Positions 35,121-45,080 of a DNA stretch of 55,481 nt are shown here, piece by piece. The position numbers and the translations under genes are program-made. The DNA comes from Megasphaera sp. Lineage in GTDB: Bacteria; Bacillota; Negativicutes; Veillonellales; Megasphaeraceae. Location of the stretch: NCBI GenBank assembly GCA_022486585.1, contig JAKVKI010000014.1:1-55481 (forward strand), in the 5' to 3' direction. Every line of letters begins with the position of its first letter. Position 1 is the first letter of the stretch. A model generated the notes under the pieces. It was not told the origin of the DNA. It made no database searches and saw only the letters and a program-made list of their open reading frames with translations.

Positions 35121-36420
35121 ATGAGGTCTTCATTATTTTTTTAGCAAAATTATTTAAATTATACGTATCGATGTAACAGATGGCCGTGCTGTTGGCATGA
35201 GCTGTCTTCATGGCCTGGCGTACCATATAGTCCTGGGTGTAGTCGCGGTGTACGACCAGAATGTCCGCTTCGGCAATGTGATCGTAATCACTCCGGTGTC
35301 CTTGTACTAAATAGATAGGCGGGAACCGCCGTGCCAAACGGTCGTACCAGTCCTCATTGCCGCCGACCATGGCAATGGACAAATGCCGCAGGAGCTTATC
35401 CAAGTCGACTGTATAGTCATGCTGGGACATGAAGTCTGGTATGTCCAGGCCGTCCTTTTCAGCCGGTGGTGCTGTTGATGGCTGGGGGTGTGCAGCTGTT
35501 TGCTGGTCTGTCAGTCGTTGACGCCGTTGTGCATCCATGGCTTCTTGGACGGTACCTTCTTTGTCTTCGATTTCCTGCGGTGACACGACGGGCTGAATCG
35601 TTGGTCGTGGCGGTGGTGTCTGTCGCGGCGGGGCAGCGTTAGTTGCTGCTGGCTGTGGATGATGGGCCGACACGGTCTGTTTTATTGCAGCACCGTGTTT
35701 TTTTTCGCCTGCCTTACGATAGAGTGCCAGTTCTTGTGCCTGTTTTTTGATGGTTTCCTGCAGGTCGCATATGGTAGCATCTTGTGCGGCAATGACAGCT
35801 TCATATTGTTCTTTATCTTCGAGACGGCGCCGTTGTTCCTGCCGCAGTGCATCTTCTTGGTCATTGGCTGGCGTGTCGTCCGGGTCCGGCAGTGGCAGCA
35901 AGGTATCTTCTTCGGCTGAACCGTCCCAGCGGGCAGTACAAGCTGCGAGCAAATGAAGGCCAAGCGCTTTGGCAACATGATTCTTGACCGTTTGGATTGG
36001 TTTCACTTCTGGTGCCAGCTCCATCATATCCGTATCGCGGTCGATCATAATGAGCTCGATAATGCCAGTATACGAAGCGTCATTTAAGGTTTGTACCGTA
36101 TCATACTGTTCTATATGGATGGTACCCATATAGACTTCCTTGTTCAATTGATTAGTCCAGAAATAGCTGTTAATGAAGAGCCGCTTGGCTGCTTTTTCGT
36201 AAACACGAAAAATGAGACGGCGCTGCGGATCAGCAGCCGTGCCATGGGTAAAGATGATTTCGTCGTTATGGAGCAGTGTATCTGCTAATGTATCGGTCTT
36301 ATACCATTTTCCTAAGATGTCGATTCGTTTCGTTTCCCGCATATCTGCAGATTGGCAGTATACGGACTGTTCAAAATAGGGGTCACGGAATAGAATATCT
36401 TTTGGTTTCAGTTTCATCAT
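35119..36420 (-). CDS. Multidomain protein with coiled coil, Pro/Gln-rich linker and C-terminal DUF2325-like domain
   Basis: A 433-residue cytosolic protein. The N-terminal domain (about 1-160) is not recognised; it mixes strands and helices and includes SYFWTNQLNKEVYMGTIHIE. Residues about 190-240 form a coiled coil (DALRQEQRRRLEDKEQYEAV). Residues about 245-330 are a Pro/Gln/Ala-rich disordered linker. The end (about 345-433), beginning LLRHLSIAMVGGNEDWYDRL and containing IYLVQGHRSDYDHIAEADILVVHRDYTQDYM, fits DUF2325, whose function is unknown. Inserted against the direction of the flanking conserved operons. The second ATG (36417) is an equal start candidate; AAAGGATG precedes. Confidence 0.8.
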   Translation of the reverse strand: MMKLKPKDILFRDPYFEQSVYCQSADMRETKRIDILGKWYKTDTLADTLLHNDEIIFTHGTAADPQRRLIFRVYEKAAKRLFINSYFWTNQLNKEVYMGTIHIEQYDTVQTLNDASYTGIIELIMIDRDTDMMELAPEVKPIQTVKNHVAKALGLHLLAACTARWDGSAEEDTLLPLPDPDDTPANDQEDALRQEQRRRLEDKEQYEAVIAAQDATICDLQETIKKQAQELALYRKAGEKKHGAAIKQTVSAHHPQPAATNAAPPRQTPPPRPTIQPVVSPQEIEDKEGTVQEAMDAQRRQRLTDQQTAAHPQPSTAPPAEKDGLDIPDFMSQHDYTVDLDKLLRHLSIAMVGGNEDWYDRLARRFPPIYLVQGHRSDYDHIAEADILVVHRDYTQDYMVRQAMKTAHANSTAICYIDTYNLNNFAKKIMKTS

Positions 36421-36453
36421 GGTGGGTCATCCTTTCTAATGCTCCTTTGCTCC

Positions 36454-36462
36454 ATTATAGCA
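36454..36462 (-). promoter_or_regulatory. Candidate extended -10 for the DUF2325-like gene
   Basis: TGCTATAAT on the minus strand, about 35 bp upstream of the ATG, without a good -35. Confidence 0.5.
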
Positions 36463-36534
36463 TGAACCATAGGAACGTGCTTATTTTTTCGTTAATTAAG
36501 AATGAATCCCGATAATAATATTAAATGTAACCTC

Positions 36535-36563
36535 TTGCATTTGATAGGTCTATGCATTATAAT
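36535..36563 (+). promoter_or_regulatory. Promoter of the S-box-metK transcript
   Basis: TTGCAT (36535-36540), a 17-bp spacer and TATAAT (36558-36563) lie just upstream of the riboswitch. Confidence 0.8.
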
Positions 36564-36584
36564 AATTAAGTAAAACAGAATACA

Positions 36585-36680
36585 TTCCATCGAGAGACGG
36601 CTGAGGGACTGGCCCTATGACGCTGCAGCAACCTTCATTATGAAAGGTGCTAAATCCAACAGTTTTACTGGGAGATGGGG
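36585..36680 (+). ncRNA. SAM-I riboswitch (S-box) controlling metK
   Basis: The P1 arms CCATC (36587-36591) and GATGG (36674-36678) enclose the conserved core: GAGAGACGGCTGAGGGACTG, GGCCCTATGACGC, GCAGCAACC and GGTGCTAAATCC, in S-box order. SAM binding should stabilise the aptamer and favour the downstream terminator, cutting metK expression when SAM is plentiful. Core motifs are strong enough to be sure of the class. Confidence 0.96.
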
Positions 36681-36689
36681 GAGCATGCA

Positions 36690-36717
36690 CCCTTCTTTTG
36701 AGAAGGGATTTTTTTTT
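36690..36717 (+). terminator. Expression-platform terminator of the metK S-box
   Basis: CCCTTCT (36690-36696) pairs with AGAAGGG (36701-36707), followed by nine T. It ends right before the metK ribosome binding site GAGGAGG. Confidence 0.92.
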
Positions 36718-36730
36718 GAGGAGGATCTAA

Positions 36731-37921
36731 ATGGTTAAAAATCGTGAATTCTTTACATCAGAATCAGTAACCGAAGGCCATCCTGATAAAATGGCCGATC
36801 AAATTTCTGATAGCATTTTGGACGCAATTTTAGCAAAAGATAAAAATGCCCGTGTCGCTTGTGAAACATTAGTAACGACGGGGATGGTTCATGTCGTAGG
36901 AGAAATATCGACGACATGCTATGTAGATATTCCACATATTGTTCGTGAAACTATTCGTGATATTGGCTATACCCGCGCAAAATACGGGTTTGACTGCGAT
37001 ACTTGCGGTGTCCTCGTATCGTTGGATGAACAGTCTCCGGATATTGCCATGGGCGTTGATGAAGCCCAGGAAAAGAAATCCGGCGAAAAAGATAAATTCG
37101 ACACCATCGGTGCCGGCGATCAGGGCATGATGTTTGGTTATGCATCGAACGAAACAGATGACTATATGCCGCTGCCTATTTCCCTGGCACATCGCCTGGC
37201 AAGACGGTTGGCCAAAGTTCGTAAGGACGGCACGCTGCCGTATCTTCGTCCTGATGGCAAGACACAGGTTACTGTCGAATATGATGATGGCAAACCGAAG
37301 CGTATTGATACTATTGTCATTTCGGCACAACATAGTCCGGAAGCTACACGAGCTCAGATCGAAAAAGATTTGCTCGAAAACGTCATCAAACCAGAACTTC
37401 CAGAGGGCTTGTTCGACGATAAAACGAAATTATTCATCAACCCGACAGGCCGCTTCGTCATTGGCGGACCACAAGGCGATTCCGGTCTTACTGGCCGTAA
37501 GATCATCGTTGATACGTATGGCGGTATGGCTCGTCATGGCGGCGGTGCTTTCTCTGGTAAGGATCCTACAAAAGTCGACCGTTCGGCAGCCTATGCAGCC
37601 CGTTATGTGGCCAAGAACATCGTCGCAGCAGGACTGGCTGATAAGATCGAAATCCAGCTGGCCTATGCCATCGGTGTAGCCCGTCCGGTATCTATCCACG
37701 TAGATACCTTTGGCACTGGTAAAGTCGATAATGATGTCATCGTTGACCTCATTAACAAGAATTTTGACCTTCGTCCGGCCGGTATTATTGAAATGCTCGA
37801 TTTGCAGCGTCCTATTTACAGACAGACTGCTGCGTATGGTCATTTTGGTCGTAACGATCTCGATTTGCCTTGGGAAAAGACAGATAAAGCTGAAACGTTG
37901 CGTAAAGAAGCAGGTATTTAA
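36731..37921 (+). CDS. metK: S-adenosylmethionine synthetase (MetK)
   Basis: Makes SAM from methionine and ATP. A 396-residue enzyme with [20 protein letters not shown] at the N-terminus, [33 protein letters not shown] and [19 protein letters not shown]. These give the ATP, Mg2+ and K+ sites. GAGGAGG lies 6 nt before the ATG. Transcribed alone behind an S-box and its own promoter, so SAM feeds back on its synthesis. A terminator follows. Confidence 0.98.
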   Translation: MVKNREFFTSESVTEGHPDKMADQISDSILDAILAKDKNARVACETLVTTGMVHVVGEISTTCYVDIPHIVRETIRDIGYTRAKYGFDCDTCGVLVSLDEQSPDIAMGVDEAQEKKSGEKDKFDTIGAGDQGMMFGYASNETDDYMPLPISLAHRLARRLAKVRKDGTLPYLRPDGKTQVTVEYDDGKPKRIDTIVISAQHSPEATRAQIEKDLLENVIKPELPEGLFDDKTKLFINPTGRFVIGGPQGDSGLTGRKIIVDTYGGMARHGGGAFSGKDPTKVDRSAAYAARYVAKNIVAAGLADKIEIQLAYAIGVARPVSIHVDTFGTGKVDNDVIVDLINKNFDLRPAGIIEMLDLQRPIYRQTAAYGHFGRNDLDLPWEKTDKAETLRKEAGI

Positions 37922-37935
37922 CTACATGGAACGAC

Positions 37936-37973
37936 TTCAGGAGACTTGTTTTTTGCAGGTCTCCTGAATTTTT
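37936..37973 (+). terminator. Terminator after metK
   Basis: TTCAGGAGAC pairs with GTCTCCTGAA around a 13-nt T-rich loop, followed by TTTTT. The priA coding region starts about 37 nt further on, so priA may rely on read-through or a promoter I did not find. Confidence 0.85.
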
Positions 37974-38009
37974 ATGTTCCCTTTACAGGTATTTTCTACG
38001 GAGTTTCTC

Positions 38010-40361
38010 ATGATAGCTGATATTATCATCAATACGACAGCAAAACAATTGCAGCAGACTTTTTCGTATAGTATTCCGCCGCACCTCGATGTGCAGGTAG
38101 GCAGCCGTGTCCTCGTACCCTTTGGTCCGCGCCGCGAAGAAGGCATCGTCGTAGCGGTCCGTCCGGCCGGTACCGAACCATTGGGGTTTACACTGAAACC
38201 GATACTGGCACTGCTATCGACACAAACAGGATTCCAGGAAGAAATCATCGCGACGGCGTTGTGGATCAGCCAATATTATTTGTGCAACTTGTCCGAAGCT
38301 TTGCGACTGTTCATGATAGAAAAGAAAGGCCTTGTCAGCCGTACTTGTCTATCAGTGCCGGCAGGTATCGAGCCGGAAGGCCCGATACTGACGTATGTTG
38401 CAGCCCGCCATTCAGTGGAAAAAGGCAGCCTTGTGCGTAAATTCGATAGTGAAGCTGTAGAAGCGTTGATTAAACGGAATTGCCTGGCCGTAGAAAAAAC
38501 GTGGAAGAATACGATTGCTGATAAAATGGAGTCGTGGATTTGTTTTTGTCAGGACGATACGGAAGACATGCTGACGAATCGGAAACGACAAGCCCAGCTT
38601 CTCCATATCCTCAAAGAGAAACGAGCCCTGCCTGTCCGAGATGTCGTGGCACTTGGTTTTAGCCGTGATGTCATCCACCGTCTGTGTGGTACAGGCCTGG
38701 CAAAACTGCAGGATAAACCGAAGGAAACGACCAATCTATTACAGCCCATGACAGGTGATACACCCTTGCCATTAACGCCGGAACAGGCCGCCGCCGTCCG
38801 TACCATCAGCGGTGATCAGGGCGGTAAGACCTATGTCTTGCACGGCGTCACCAGCAGTGGTAAGACCGAAGTGTACATGCATTTGGCTGCAGAAGTCTTG
38901 GCACAAGGAAAGCAGATCATCGTCTTAGTACCGGAAATAGCCTTGACCGGACAAATCGTGCGCCGCTTCGTCCGTCGCTTCGGCGATGATGTCGTCGTTA
39001 TGCACAGCCAGCTCTCTAAGGGAGAACGACGCAATAATTGGCTGCGCATGCAGAATGGCGAAAGCCATATTTGTATCGGTGCCCGCTCTGCTGTATTTAC
39101 AGCAGCCCGTTCGATCGGTCTGTTCATTGTTGATGAAGCTCATGATAGTTCATATAAACAAGATGAATCGCCACGTTACAATGCCGTCGCTGTCGCTCGC
39201 CGTCGAGCCGCTTATTATGGCTGTCCCGTTATTTTAGGCAGTGCTACACCGTCTGTAGCTGATTACTATGCAGCTAAACAGGGGAAATACGTTCTGGTGG
39301 AAATGAAACAGCGCGTCGGTAAACGCCCCTTGCCGGCAGTAACGGTGGTCGATATGCGAGAGGAATTGGCTCGCGGCAATTATCGTGTCTTGTCCGATGC
39401 CATGATGACGCTGCTCCAAGAAACGTTGGCAGCACGGCAGCAAGCTATCATTTTGCTGAATCGCCGAGGCTTCTCGACCTTTGTCATGTGCCGTAAATGC
39501 GGTTACGTCGTCAAATGTGATACCTGTGATGTAGCAATGGTATATCATAAAAATCTGCAGCAGCTAAAATGTCATTATTGTGATGCTGAAAAGCCGATAC
39601 CGACAGTATGCCCGTCTTGCGGCAGTAAGTATATCAAATTTTTCGGTACAGGAACAGAAAAAGTCGAAGAACAGCTCCACGAACTGTTGCCGGAAGCACG
39701 GATCATCCGTTTGGATCAAGATACGACGAGTCGTAAGAATAGCGGTGATCAGATCGTTGAAGCCTTCCGCCGTCATGACTATGACATCCTCTTAGGGACG
39801 CAGATGGTTGCCAAGGGCCATGATTTTGCTAATGTCAGCGCTGTCGGTATTTTGTCGGCAGACAGTCTGCTCAACTTGCCGGCGTACTGGGCCGGCGAAC
39901 GGACCTTCCAGCTGCTGACACAGGCTGCCGGCCGTGCCGGCCGTGGTGACATACCAGGGCGCGTCGTTATGCAGACCTATGCACCAGACCATTATGTCAT
40001 TCAATGTGCTAAAGAGCAGGATTATGATGCCTTCTACGAGCAGGAAATCACCTATCGCAAAGAATTGCTCTATCCACCGTTTCACAGCCTTATTAAACTA
40101 TTAGTGACCGATGAAGACGAAACGGCGTTGTGGAAACGAGGCAATGAAGTTGCACAAGCTCTGCGTCAATGGACGATACATAACGGCAGCGACATAGAAA
40201 TCATCGGACCCTATGCGGATGTCATCAAAAAAATACGCAATAAATATCGCCTTATTATACTGCTAAAAGGTGCCCATGCAGGGCCTGTCAAGGAATACAT
40301 GAGCAAGGATCCTTTGTTTCGACAGAATGGCCTTATTATTGACGTAGATCCGGCGTTTTGA
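38010..40361 (+). CDS. priA: Primosomal protein N' / replication restart helicase (PriA)
   Basis: A 783-residue 3'-5' DNA helicase that reloads the replisome at stalled forks. N-terminal DNA-binding domain first, then Walker A GVTSSGKTEVYMH (about 285), DEAH box VDEAHDSS, the four-cysteine zinc region (CRKCGYVVKCDTCDVAM...CHYCDAEKP...CPSCGS) and helicase motif VI (TQAAGRAGRG). The ATG at 38010 with GGAG upstream begins at the family start IADIII; the ORF runs 12 codons further upstream into the metK terminator. Confidence 0.97.
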   Translation: MIADIIINTTAKQLQQTFSYSIPPHLDVQVGSRVLVPFGPRREEGIVVAVRPAGTEPLGFTLKPILALLSTQTGFQEEIIATALWISQYYLCNLSEALRLFMIEKKGLVSRTCLSVPAGIEPEGPILTYVAARHSVEKGSLVRKFDSEAVEALIKRNCLAVEKTWKNTIADKMESWICFCQDDTEDMLTNRKRQAQLLHILKEKRALPVRDVVALGFSRDVIHRLCGTGLAKLQDKPKETTNLLQPMTGDTPLPLTPEQAAAVRTISGDQGGKTYVLHGVTSSGKTEVYMHLAAEVLAQGKQIIVLVPEIALTGQIVRRFVRRFGDDVVVMHSQLSKGERRNNWLRMQNGESHICIGARSAVFTAARSIGLFIVDEAHDSSYKQDESPRYNAVAVARRRAAYYGCPVILGSATPSVADYYAAKQGKYVLVEMKQRVGKRPLPAVTVVDMREELARGNYRVLSDAMMTLLQETLAARQQAIILLNRRGFSTFVMCRKCGYVVKCDTCDVAMVYHKNLQQLKCHYCDAEKPIPTVCPSCGSKYIKFFGTGTEKVEEQLHELLPEARIIRLDQDTTSRKNSGDQIVEAFRRHDYDILLGTQMVAKGHDFANVSAVGILSADSLLNLPAYWAGERTFQLLTQAAGRAGRGDIPGRVVMQTYAPDHYVIQCAKEQDYDAFYEQEITYRKELLYPPFHSLIKLLVTDEDETALWKRGNEVAQALRQWTIHNGSDIEIIGPYADVIKKIRNKYRLIILLKGAHAGPVKEYMSKDPLFRQNGLIIDVDPAF

Positions 40362-40458
40362 TAGGGAGGGACAGGATGAAAGCATTTCGTATACTCTCTA
40401 TCATTTACAAGAAATATGTTATATAATGAATAGAATGATTGAATATTGAGGTGAGAGA

Positions 40459-40920
40459 ATGGCATTACTAAAAATTATCAAAGCAGGAGCGCCCATTTTA
40501 AAGGAAACGGCACAGCCTGTTCAGCATATTACAAAACATACAAAAAAGTTATTAGATGACATGGCAGAAACCATGTATGCTGCCGAAGGCGTAGGCCTGG
40601 CAGCACCACAGATCGATATATCGGAACAGATCATCGTATTAGATGATGGTAACGGCATTATCGAACTGATCAACCCTATTATTGTGGAAGAATCACCGGA
40701 AATGGAAACGGGTACCGAAGGGTGTCTCAGCGTTCCCGGTTATTATGGTTCGGTCATCCGTCATAAAAAGATCAAAGTCAAGGCCTTGAACCGTCATGGC
40801 AAGACTGTAGTGTACGAACCAGAAGGATTTTTGGCCCGTATTTTTCAGCATGAAATCGACCATCTCTATGGTCACTTATTCATAGAAAAAGCAGATAATT
40901 TACGGAGAGTAGAAGAATAA
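40459..40920 (+). CDS. def: Peptide deformylase (Def)
   Basis: Removes the N-terminal formyl group from nascent proteins. A 153-residue metalloenzyme with motif 1 GVGLAAPQ, motif 2 EGCLSVPG (metal Cys) and motif 3 FQHEIDHLYG (two metal His and catalytic Glu). GAGGTGAGAG precedes the ATG. A TATAAT at 40422-40427 may be its -10. The TAA shares one base with the fmt ATG, so the enzymes adding and removing formyl are made together. Confidence 0.97.
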   Translation: MALLKIIKAGAPILKETAQPVQHITKHTKKLLDDMAETMYAAEGVGLAAPQIDISEQIIVLDDGNGIIELINPIIVEESPEMETGTEGCLSVPGYYGSVIRHKKIKVKALNRHGKTVVYEPEGFLARIFQHEIDHLYGHLFIEKADNLRRVEE

Positions 40921-41855
40921 TGGCAAATTTACGCATGGTCTTTATGGGAACGCCTGATTTTTCAGTACCGTCCTTGCAGGCTTTATACGATGCAGGGTAT
41001 GATATTGCTGCCGTCGTATCACAACCGGACAAGCAGCGAGGCCGCGGTAAAAAAGTAACGCCTTCACCTGTGAAGGCCAAGGCGCTGGAATTGGGCCTGC
41101 CCGTTTTGCAGCCTGACAGCATGCGCAGTGAAGAAGCTATTGCTGCAATAGCGGCATTGCAGCCTGATGTTATCATCGTCATTGCCTATGGGAAAATATT
41201 ACCTAAAGCCGTTCTGGATATCCCGGCATACGGCTGTCTGAATGTCCATGGTTCGCTGCTTCCAATGTATCGCGGCGCGGCGCCGATCCAGTACGCTGTA
41301 AAAAACGGGGAACCTGTGAGCGGTGTGACCATCATGTTGCTGGATGAAGGTATGGATACAGGGAAAATATTGAAGAAGACCGTCGTTCCGTTAGAGGCAA
41401 AGGAAACGACAGGGACTTTATTCCAAAAATTGTCTGTTATCGGAGCAGAAACGTTAGTAGAAGTATTGGCCCATTTACCAGCTTATGAAAGCAAGGCTGT
41501 AGCGCAGGATGAATCACAGGCTACGTATACGGCAAAAATCGCTAAAGACGTTGCAGCCATTCAGTGGCAGGACCAAGCGGTCTGCATTGAACGGCTCATC
41601 CGTACGCTCGACCCGCATCCTGGTGCCTATACAATACTGGCTGGAAAACGCCTGAAAATTTGGTCGGCTGATGTAGTCGATGGTGATGATACAGCAGCAC
41701 CGGGTACGATCCTTGCCGTAACGCGGAAGTCTTTCACTGTCCAGACCGGACAGGGCGCATTGTGCATTCGGGAAGTACAGCCGGAGAGCCGTAAACGAAT
41801 GGCTGTTGCCCAGTTTCTGCAAGGCAATATGCTAACAGTTGGCCAATTGATTTAA
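40920..41855 (+). CDS. fmt: Methionyl-tRNA formyltransferase (Fmt)
   Basis: Formylates initiator Met-tRNA with 10-formyl-THF. A 311-residue protein with FMGTPDFSVPSL at the N-terminus, the folate-site signature NVHGSLLPMYRGAAPIQYA (catalytic Asn, His and the later Asp in LLDEGMDTGKIL), and the C-terminal OB domain. Overlaps def by one base (TAATG). Confidence 0.97.
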   Translation: MANLRMVFMGTPDFSVPSLQALYDAGYDIAAVVSQPDKQRGRGKKVTPSPVKAKALELGLPVLQPDSMRSEEAIAAIAALQPDVIIVIAYGKILPKAVLDIPAYGCLNVHGSLLPMYRGAAPIQYAVKNGEPVSGVTIMLLDEGMDTGKILKKTVVPLEAKETTGTLFQKLSVIGAETLVEVLAHLPAYESKAVAQDESQATYTAKIAKDVAAIQWQDQAVCIERLIRTLDPHPGAYTILAGKRLKIWSADVVDGDDTAAPGTILAVTRKSFTVQTGQGALCIREVQPESRKRMAVAQFLQGNMLTVGQLI

Positions 41856-41881
41856 TACGTAAGATACGTTGAGGGATTACT

Positions 41882-42640
41882 GTGAACGCACATATAGGGC
41901 AATTCAGATTATTCTTATATATGGCTGGGACAGCAACGGCTTGTACCGCAGCTGTCCTATTTTTATGCGGCAAGCTGCTCCAGCCCGGACTGGAACTATA
42001 CGTTCCCCAGGCGGCAGGGTTCCTTTTGGGAGGAATCTATAGCTTCATGGCTATCTTGATTGTGCTATACGTCCTGCTATGGTTCTGCACCTATGCAGAT
42101 ACCTTCAAAGGACGGCGCTTCCAGTTCGTCCTGCGTGCGTATTTACGGGCGTTGTTTCCTGTTGTTAAACTACAGGGACAGATGCTGGGGAAAAGAGAAG
42201 CCCTTTGCCAGGCTTATATCCAGTTCTTGAATCATCTGTTCTTACGGCGCCATTTGCGCTATCCGCCAGAACGGATACTGTTGCTGGCACCACACTGTCT
42301 GCAATGGGATCAATGCCCCCATAAAATCACACGTAACATCGCCAACTGTCATCAATGTGGCCACTGTCCCATTGGAGCTATCGTCGACATGACCCGGCAG
42401 CTGGGCATGCCTTTTGCTGTCGCCACAGGCGGCACGCTGGCCCGGCAAATCGTTAAGGATATACGGCCGAAAGCCGTCGTTGCCATTGCCTGTGAACGTG
42501 ATCTGGTCAGCGGCATGCAAGATATAGCCCCTATGCCAGTGCTGGGACTGCTCAACGAACGGCCTAACGGCCCGTGTTTCAACACCTCTGTAGACCTGAC
42601 GGCATTGCAGAAGGTATTGCAATTGATTATAGGAGATTAA
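41882..42640 (+). CDS. DUF116 family protein, membrane anchored, cysteine-rich
   Basis: A 252-residue protein of DUF116. Two N-terminal hydrophobic helices (about 12-30 and 50-75) precede a soluble domain. Cysteines CLQWDQCPHKI and CHQCGHCPIGAI, in a C-x5-C plus CxxCxxC arrangement, suggest iron-sulfur or zinc binding. Later segments ATGGTLARQIVKDIRPKAVVAIACERDL and NERPNGPCF are family-typical. Function unknown; its fixed place between fmt and rsmB in Firmicutes suggests a housekeeping role. GTG start. Confidence 0.88.
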   Translation: MNAHIGQFRLFLYMAGTATACTAAVLFLCGKLLQPGLELYVPQAAGFLLGGIYSFMAILIVLYVLLWFCTYADTFKGRRFQFVLRAYLRALFPVVKLQGQMLGKREALCQAYIQFLNHLFLRRHLRYPPERILLLAPHCLQWDQCPHKITRNIANCHQCGHCPIGAIVDMTRQLGMPFAVATGGTLARQIVKDIRPKAVVAIACERDLVSGMQDIAPMPVLGLLNERPNGPCFNTSVDLTALQKVLQLIIGD

Positions 42641-42641
42641 T

Positions 42642-43970
42642 ATGAATGTACGTGAAATCGCCTTTCATAGCCTTGTCAATATTTGCAAGGATGAAGGGTA
42701 TAGTAATATAGAAGTATCAAAAACGATCCAGAAATCTAAATTAGAGGACCGGGACCGGCGTTTCTATACGGAACTGGTCTATGGTACGTTGCGCCATCTC
42801 AACTACCTCGATTGGATCATTTCTCACATCAGCACGCGCAAACTGAATAAACTGGATCCCATTTGCCTGGCTATTGTACGGCTGGGCCTATACCAGATCT
42901 TTGGTCTTACAAAAGTACCGGAATCGGCAGCGTGCAATGAATCGGTGAAACTGGCAACGAAATACGGCAATGGCGGTATGGCTAAATTTGTCAATGCTAT
43001 GCTGCGCAATAGTATTCGCCGTCGCCGTGAATTTGTTATTCCGTCATTGGAAGAAGATGCAGTACATCATATTTCCCTGATGTATCATCAACAAGAATGG
43101 CTCGTTCGTCAATGGCTGAAGGACTACGGCCAGGAAGATACAGTAGCATTATGTCGTTATTTCGATACGATCCCTGATTTGTGTATTCGTACGAATACCA
43201 GTAAAATAAGCCGGGACGACCTGATGGAACGGCTTTTACAGAAGGGCATTGCTGTAGAAAAAGCAACGTATTCTCCTGAAGGAATATACTTGCGCGGTAT
43301 TCCCAGCATTAGCAATCTCGATATTTTGGATAACGGCCTGGCCATCATCCAGGATGAACCGTCTCAGCTCGTAGCTCACGTCGTCGATCCGCAGCCCCAT
43401 GAAGTCATATTCGACGTATGTGCAGCCCCAGGCGGTAAAACGACGCATATCGCCACCTTAGGCGGTCCGTCCTGCATCGTCTATGGCGGTGATATATATG
43501 ACCATAAGTTGAAGCTCATTGAAGATAACGCCAAACGATTGGAGTTGCCCAATGTGCGGACTATTTTACAGAATGCCTGCACCATCGGTTCAGCGTATGC
43601 AGAGCGGGCCGATCGGGTCCTCGTCGATGCGCCGTGTTCCGGCCTCGGCGTCTTGCGCCATAAAATCGATCTGCGCTGGCGTAAGAATCTCAGCGACTTA
43701 CGGACACTGCCAGCCTTGCAGCGGCGTCTCTTGGAAAATGCTGCACAATGCGTCAAACCAGGCGGTATCCTGGTATATAGTACGTGTACGTTGAACGATA
43801 ATGAAAACATCCGTATTGTAGAACAATTTCTTGAAAATCACCCTGAATTTCATGCCCAGCGGGCTAGTGACTACTGCGGTATAGACAAAGAAGGGCCGTT
43901 CATCCAGCTATTGCCGCAGCGCGATAACTTGGACGGATTCTTTATTTCCCGCTTGCAAAAAGGAGAATGA
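42642..43970 (+). CDS. rsmB: 16S rRNA m5C967 methyltransferase (RsmB)
   Basis: Methylates C967 of 16S rRNA with SAM. A 442-residue protein with an N-terminal NusB-like RNA-binding domain (REIAFHSLVNICKDEG through about 140) and a C-terminal Rossmann methyltransferase with VCAAPGGKTTHIA (SAM site), VDAPCSGLGVLR (first Cys region, PC motif) and YSTCTLNDNEN (catalytic TC motif). GGAGATTAAT precedes the ATG. One nt separates it from rlmN. Confidence 0.96.
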   Translation: MNVREIAFHSLVNICKDEGYSNIEVSKTIQKSKLEDRDRRFYTELVYGTLRHLNYLDWIISHISTRKLNKLDPICLAIVRLGLYQIFGLTKVPESAACNESVKLATKYGNGGMAKFVNAMLRNSIRRRREFVIPSLEEDAVHHISLMYHQQEWLVRQWLKDYGQEDTVALCRYFDTIPDLCIRTNTSKISRDDLMERLLQKGIAVEKATYSPEGIYLRGIPSISNLDILDNGLAIIQDEPSQLVAHVVDPQPHEVIFDVCAAPGGKTTHIATLGGPSCIVYGGDIYDHKLKLIEDNAKRLELPNVRTILQNACTIGSAYAERADRVLVDAPCSGLGVLRHKIDLRWRKNLSDLRTLPALQRRLLENAAQCVKPGGILVYSTCTLNDNENIRIVEQFLENHPEFHAQRASDYCGIDKEGPFIQLLPQRDNLDGFFISRLQKGE

Positions 43971-43971
43971 C

Positions 43972-44997
43972 ATGGCCGATATTTTTGAAATGACGAAAGC
44001 AGAACTGCAGGAATTCCTTGTTGCCAATGGTATGAAAAAATTCCGGGCTGATCAAATATTTCATTATATATATAAGCAAGGCATTACGTCTTGGGATGAT
44101 ATGGTACTGCTGCCTAAAGCAGACCGGATGAAATTGAACGACGTGTTACCTATTTATTTCCCGGAAATTGAAGCACAACAAGAAGCGTCAGACGGACAGA
44201 CAGTGAAATTACTGCTCCGCCTGCACGATGGACAGACCGTAGAAACGGTGCTCATGATGCATGATTACGGTAATTCCATCTGCGTTTCTACGCAAGTAGG
44301 CTGTGCCGTCAATTGTGCGTTTTGTGCATCTGCTAAGAACGGCTTCGTCCGCAATCTGACAGCTGGCGAAATGGTAGCACAGCTGCTGGCGTTCCGTAAA
44401 AACGTGACAGCAGAGCTGCATTCCATCGTTATTATGGGAACTGGCGAACCGTTGCTGAATTATCAGAACGTCATTCGGTTCATGCGCCTTATCCACCAGG
44501 AAGATACCTTTTATCTGGGCTACCGCAACATGACTTTGTCTACTGCCGGGATCGTACCAGCGATGTATGATCTGGCTAATGAAAAAATGCCGATCACCCT
44601 GGCTATTTCGCTCCATGCACCGAACGATGAACTGCGGCGCCGTATCATGCCTATTGCTGAACAGTATGTACTGCGCGATGTCTTAAAGGCCGGGGAAAAT
44701 TATTTCAATACGACAGGCCGTAAAGTGACCTTTGAATATATCCTGATCAAGGATGTAAATTGTACCATTGCCTGTGCCCGTCAGCTCGTACAGCTCTTTG
44801 CCGGCAAAAATATCCTCATCAATGCCATTCCCATTAACGATAACTATGATGTCGGACTGTACCGTCCCAGCAGTGCTGAAATCGATATGTTCATCAATTT
44901 CCTGAAGAAACACGGCATCCCTGTGACCCTGCGCCGTGAAATGGGTACAAAAATACAAGCGGCATGCGGTCAATTGCGTATTAAACGGGATAAATAA
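43972..44997 (+). CDS. rlmN: Dual-specificity RNA methyltransferase (RlmN)
   Basis: Radical SAM enzyme that makes C2-methyladenosine in 23S rRNA A2503 and some tRNAs. A 341-residue protein. The [4Fe-4S] motif is CAVNCAFCASAKNGFVRNLT; GTGEPLLNYQNV and LSTAGIVP follow. The C-terminal Cys in TKIQAACGQLR is the second catalytic cysteine. The N-terminal FRADQIFHYIYKQG matches the family. Spaced 1 nt after rsmB; AAAGGAG precedes. Confidence 0.96.
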   Translation: MADIFEMTKAELQEFLVANGMKKFRADQIFHYIYKQGITSWDDMVLLPKADRMKLNDVLPIYFPEIEAQQEASDGQTVKLLLRLHDGQTVETVLMMHDYGNSICVSTQVGCAVNCAFCASAKNGFVRNLTAGEMVAQLLAFRKNVTAELHSIVIMGTGEPLLNYQNVIRFMRLIHQEDTFYLGYRNMTLSTAGIVPAMYDLANEKMPITLAISLHAPNDELRRRIMPIAEQYVLRDVLKAGENYFNTTGRKVTFEYILIKDVNCTIACARQLVQLFAGKNILINAIPINDNYDVGLYRPSSAEIDMFINFLKKHGIPVTLRREMGTKIQAACGQLRIKRDK

Positions 44998-45080
44998 TGT
45001 CCTTGTATTTAATAGGCCTGTTGTAGTATCATTAATATGAGATATACAATATAATCAGCACCGTGAGAGGACGTGAGAAT

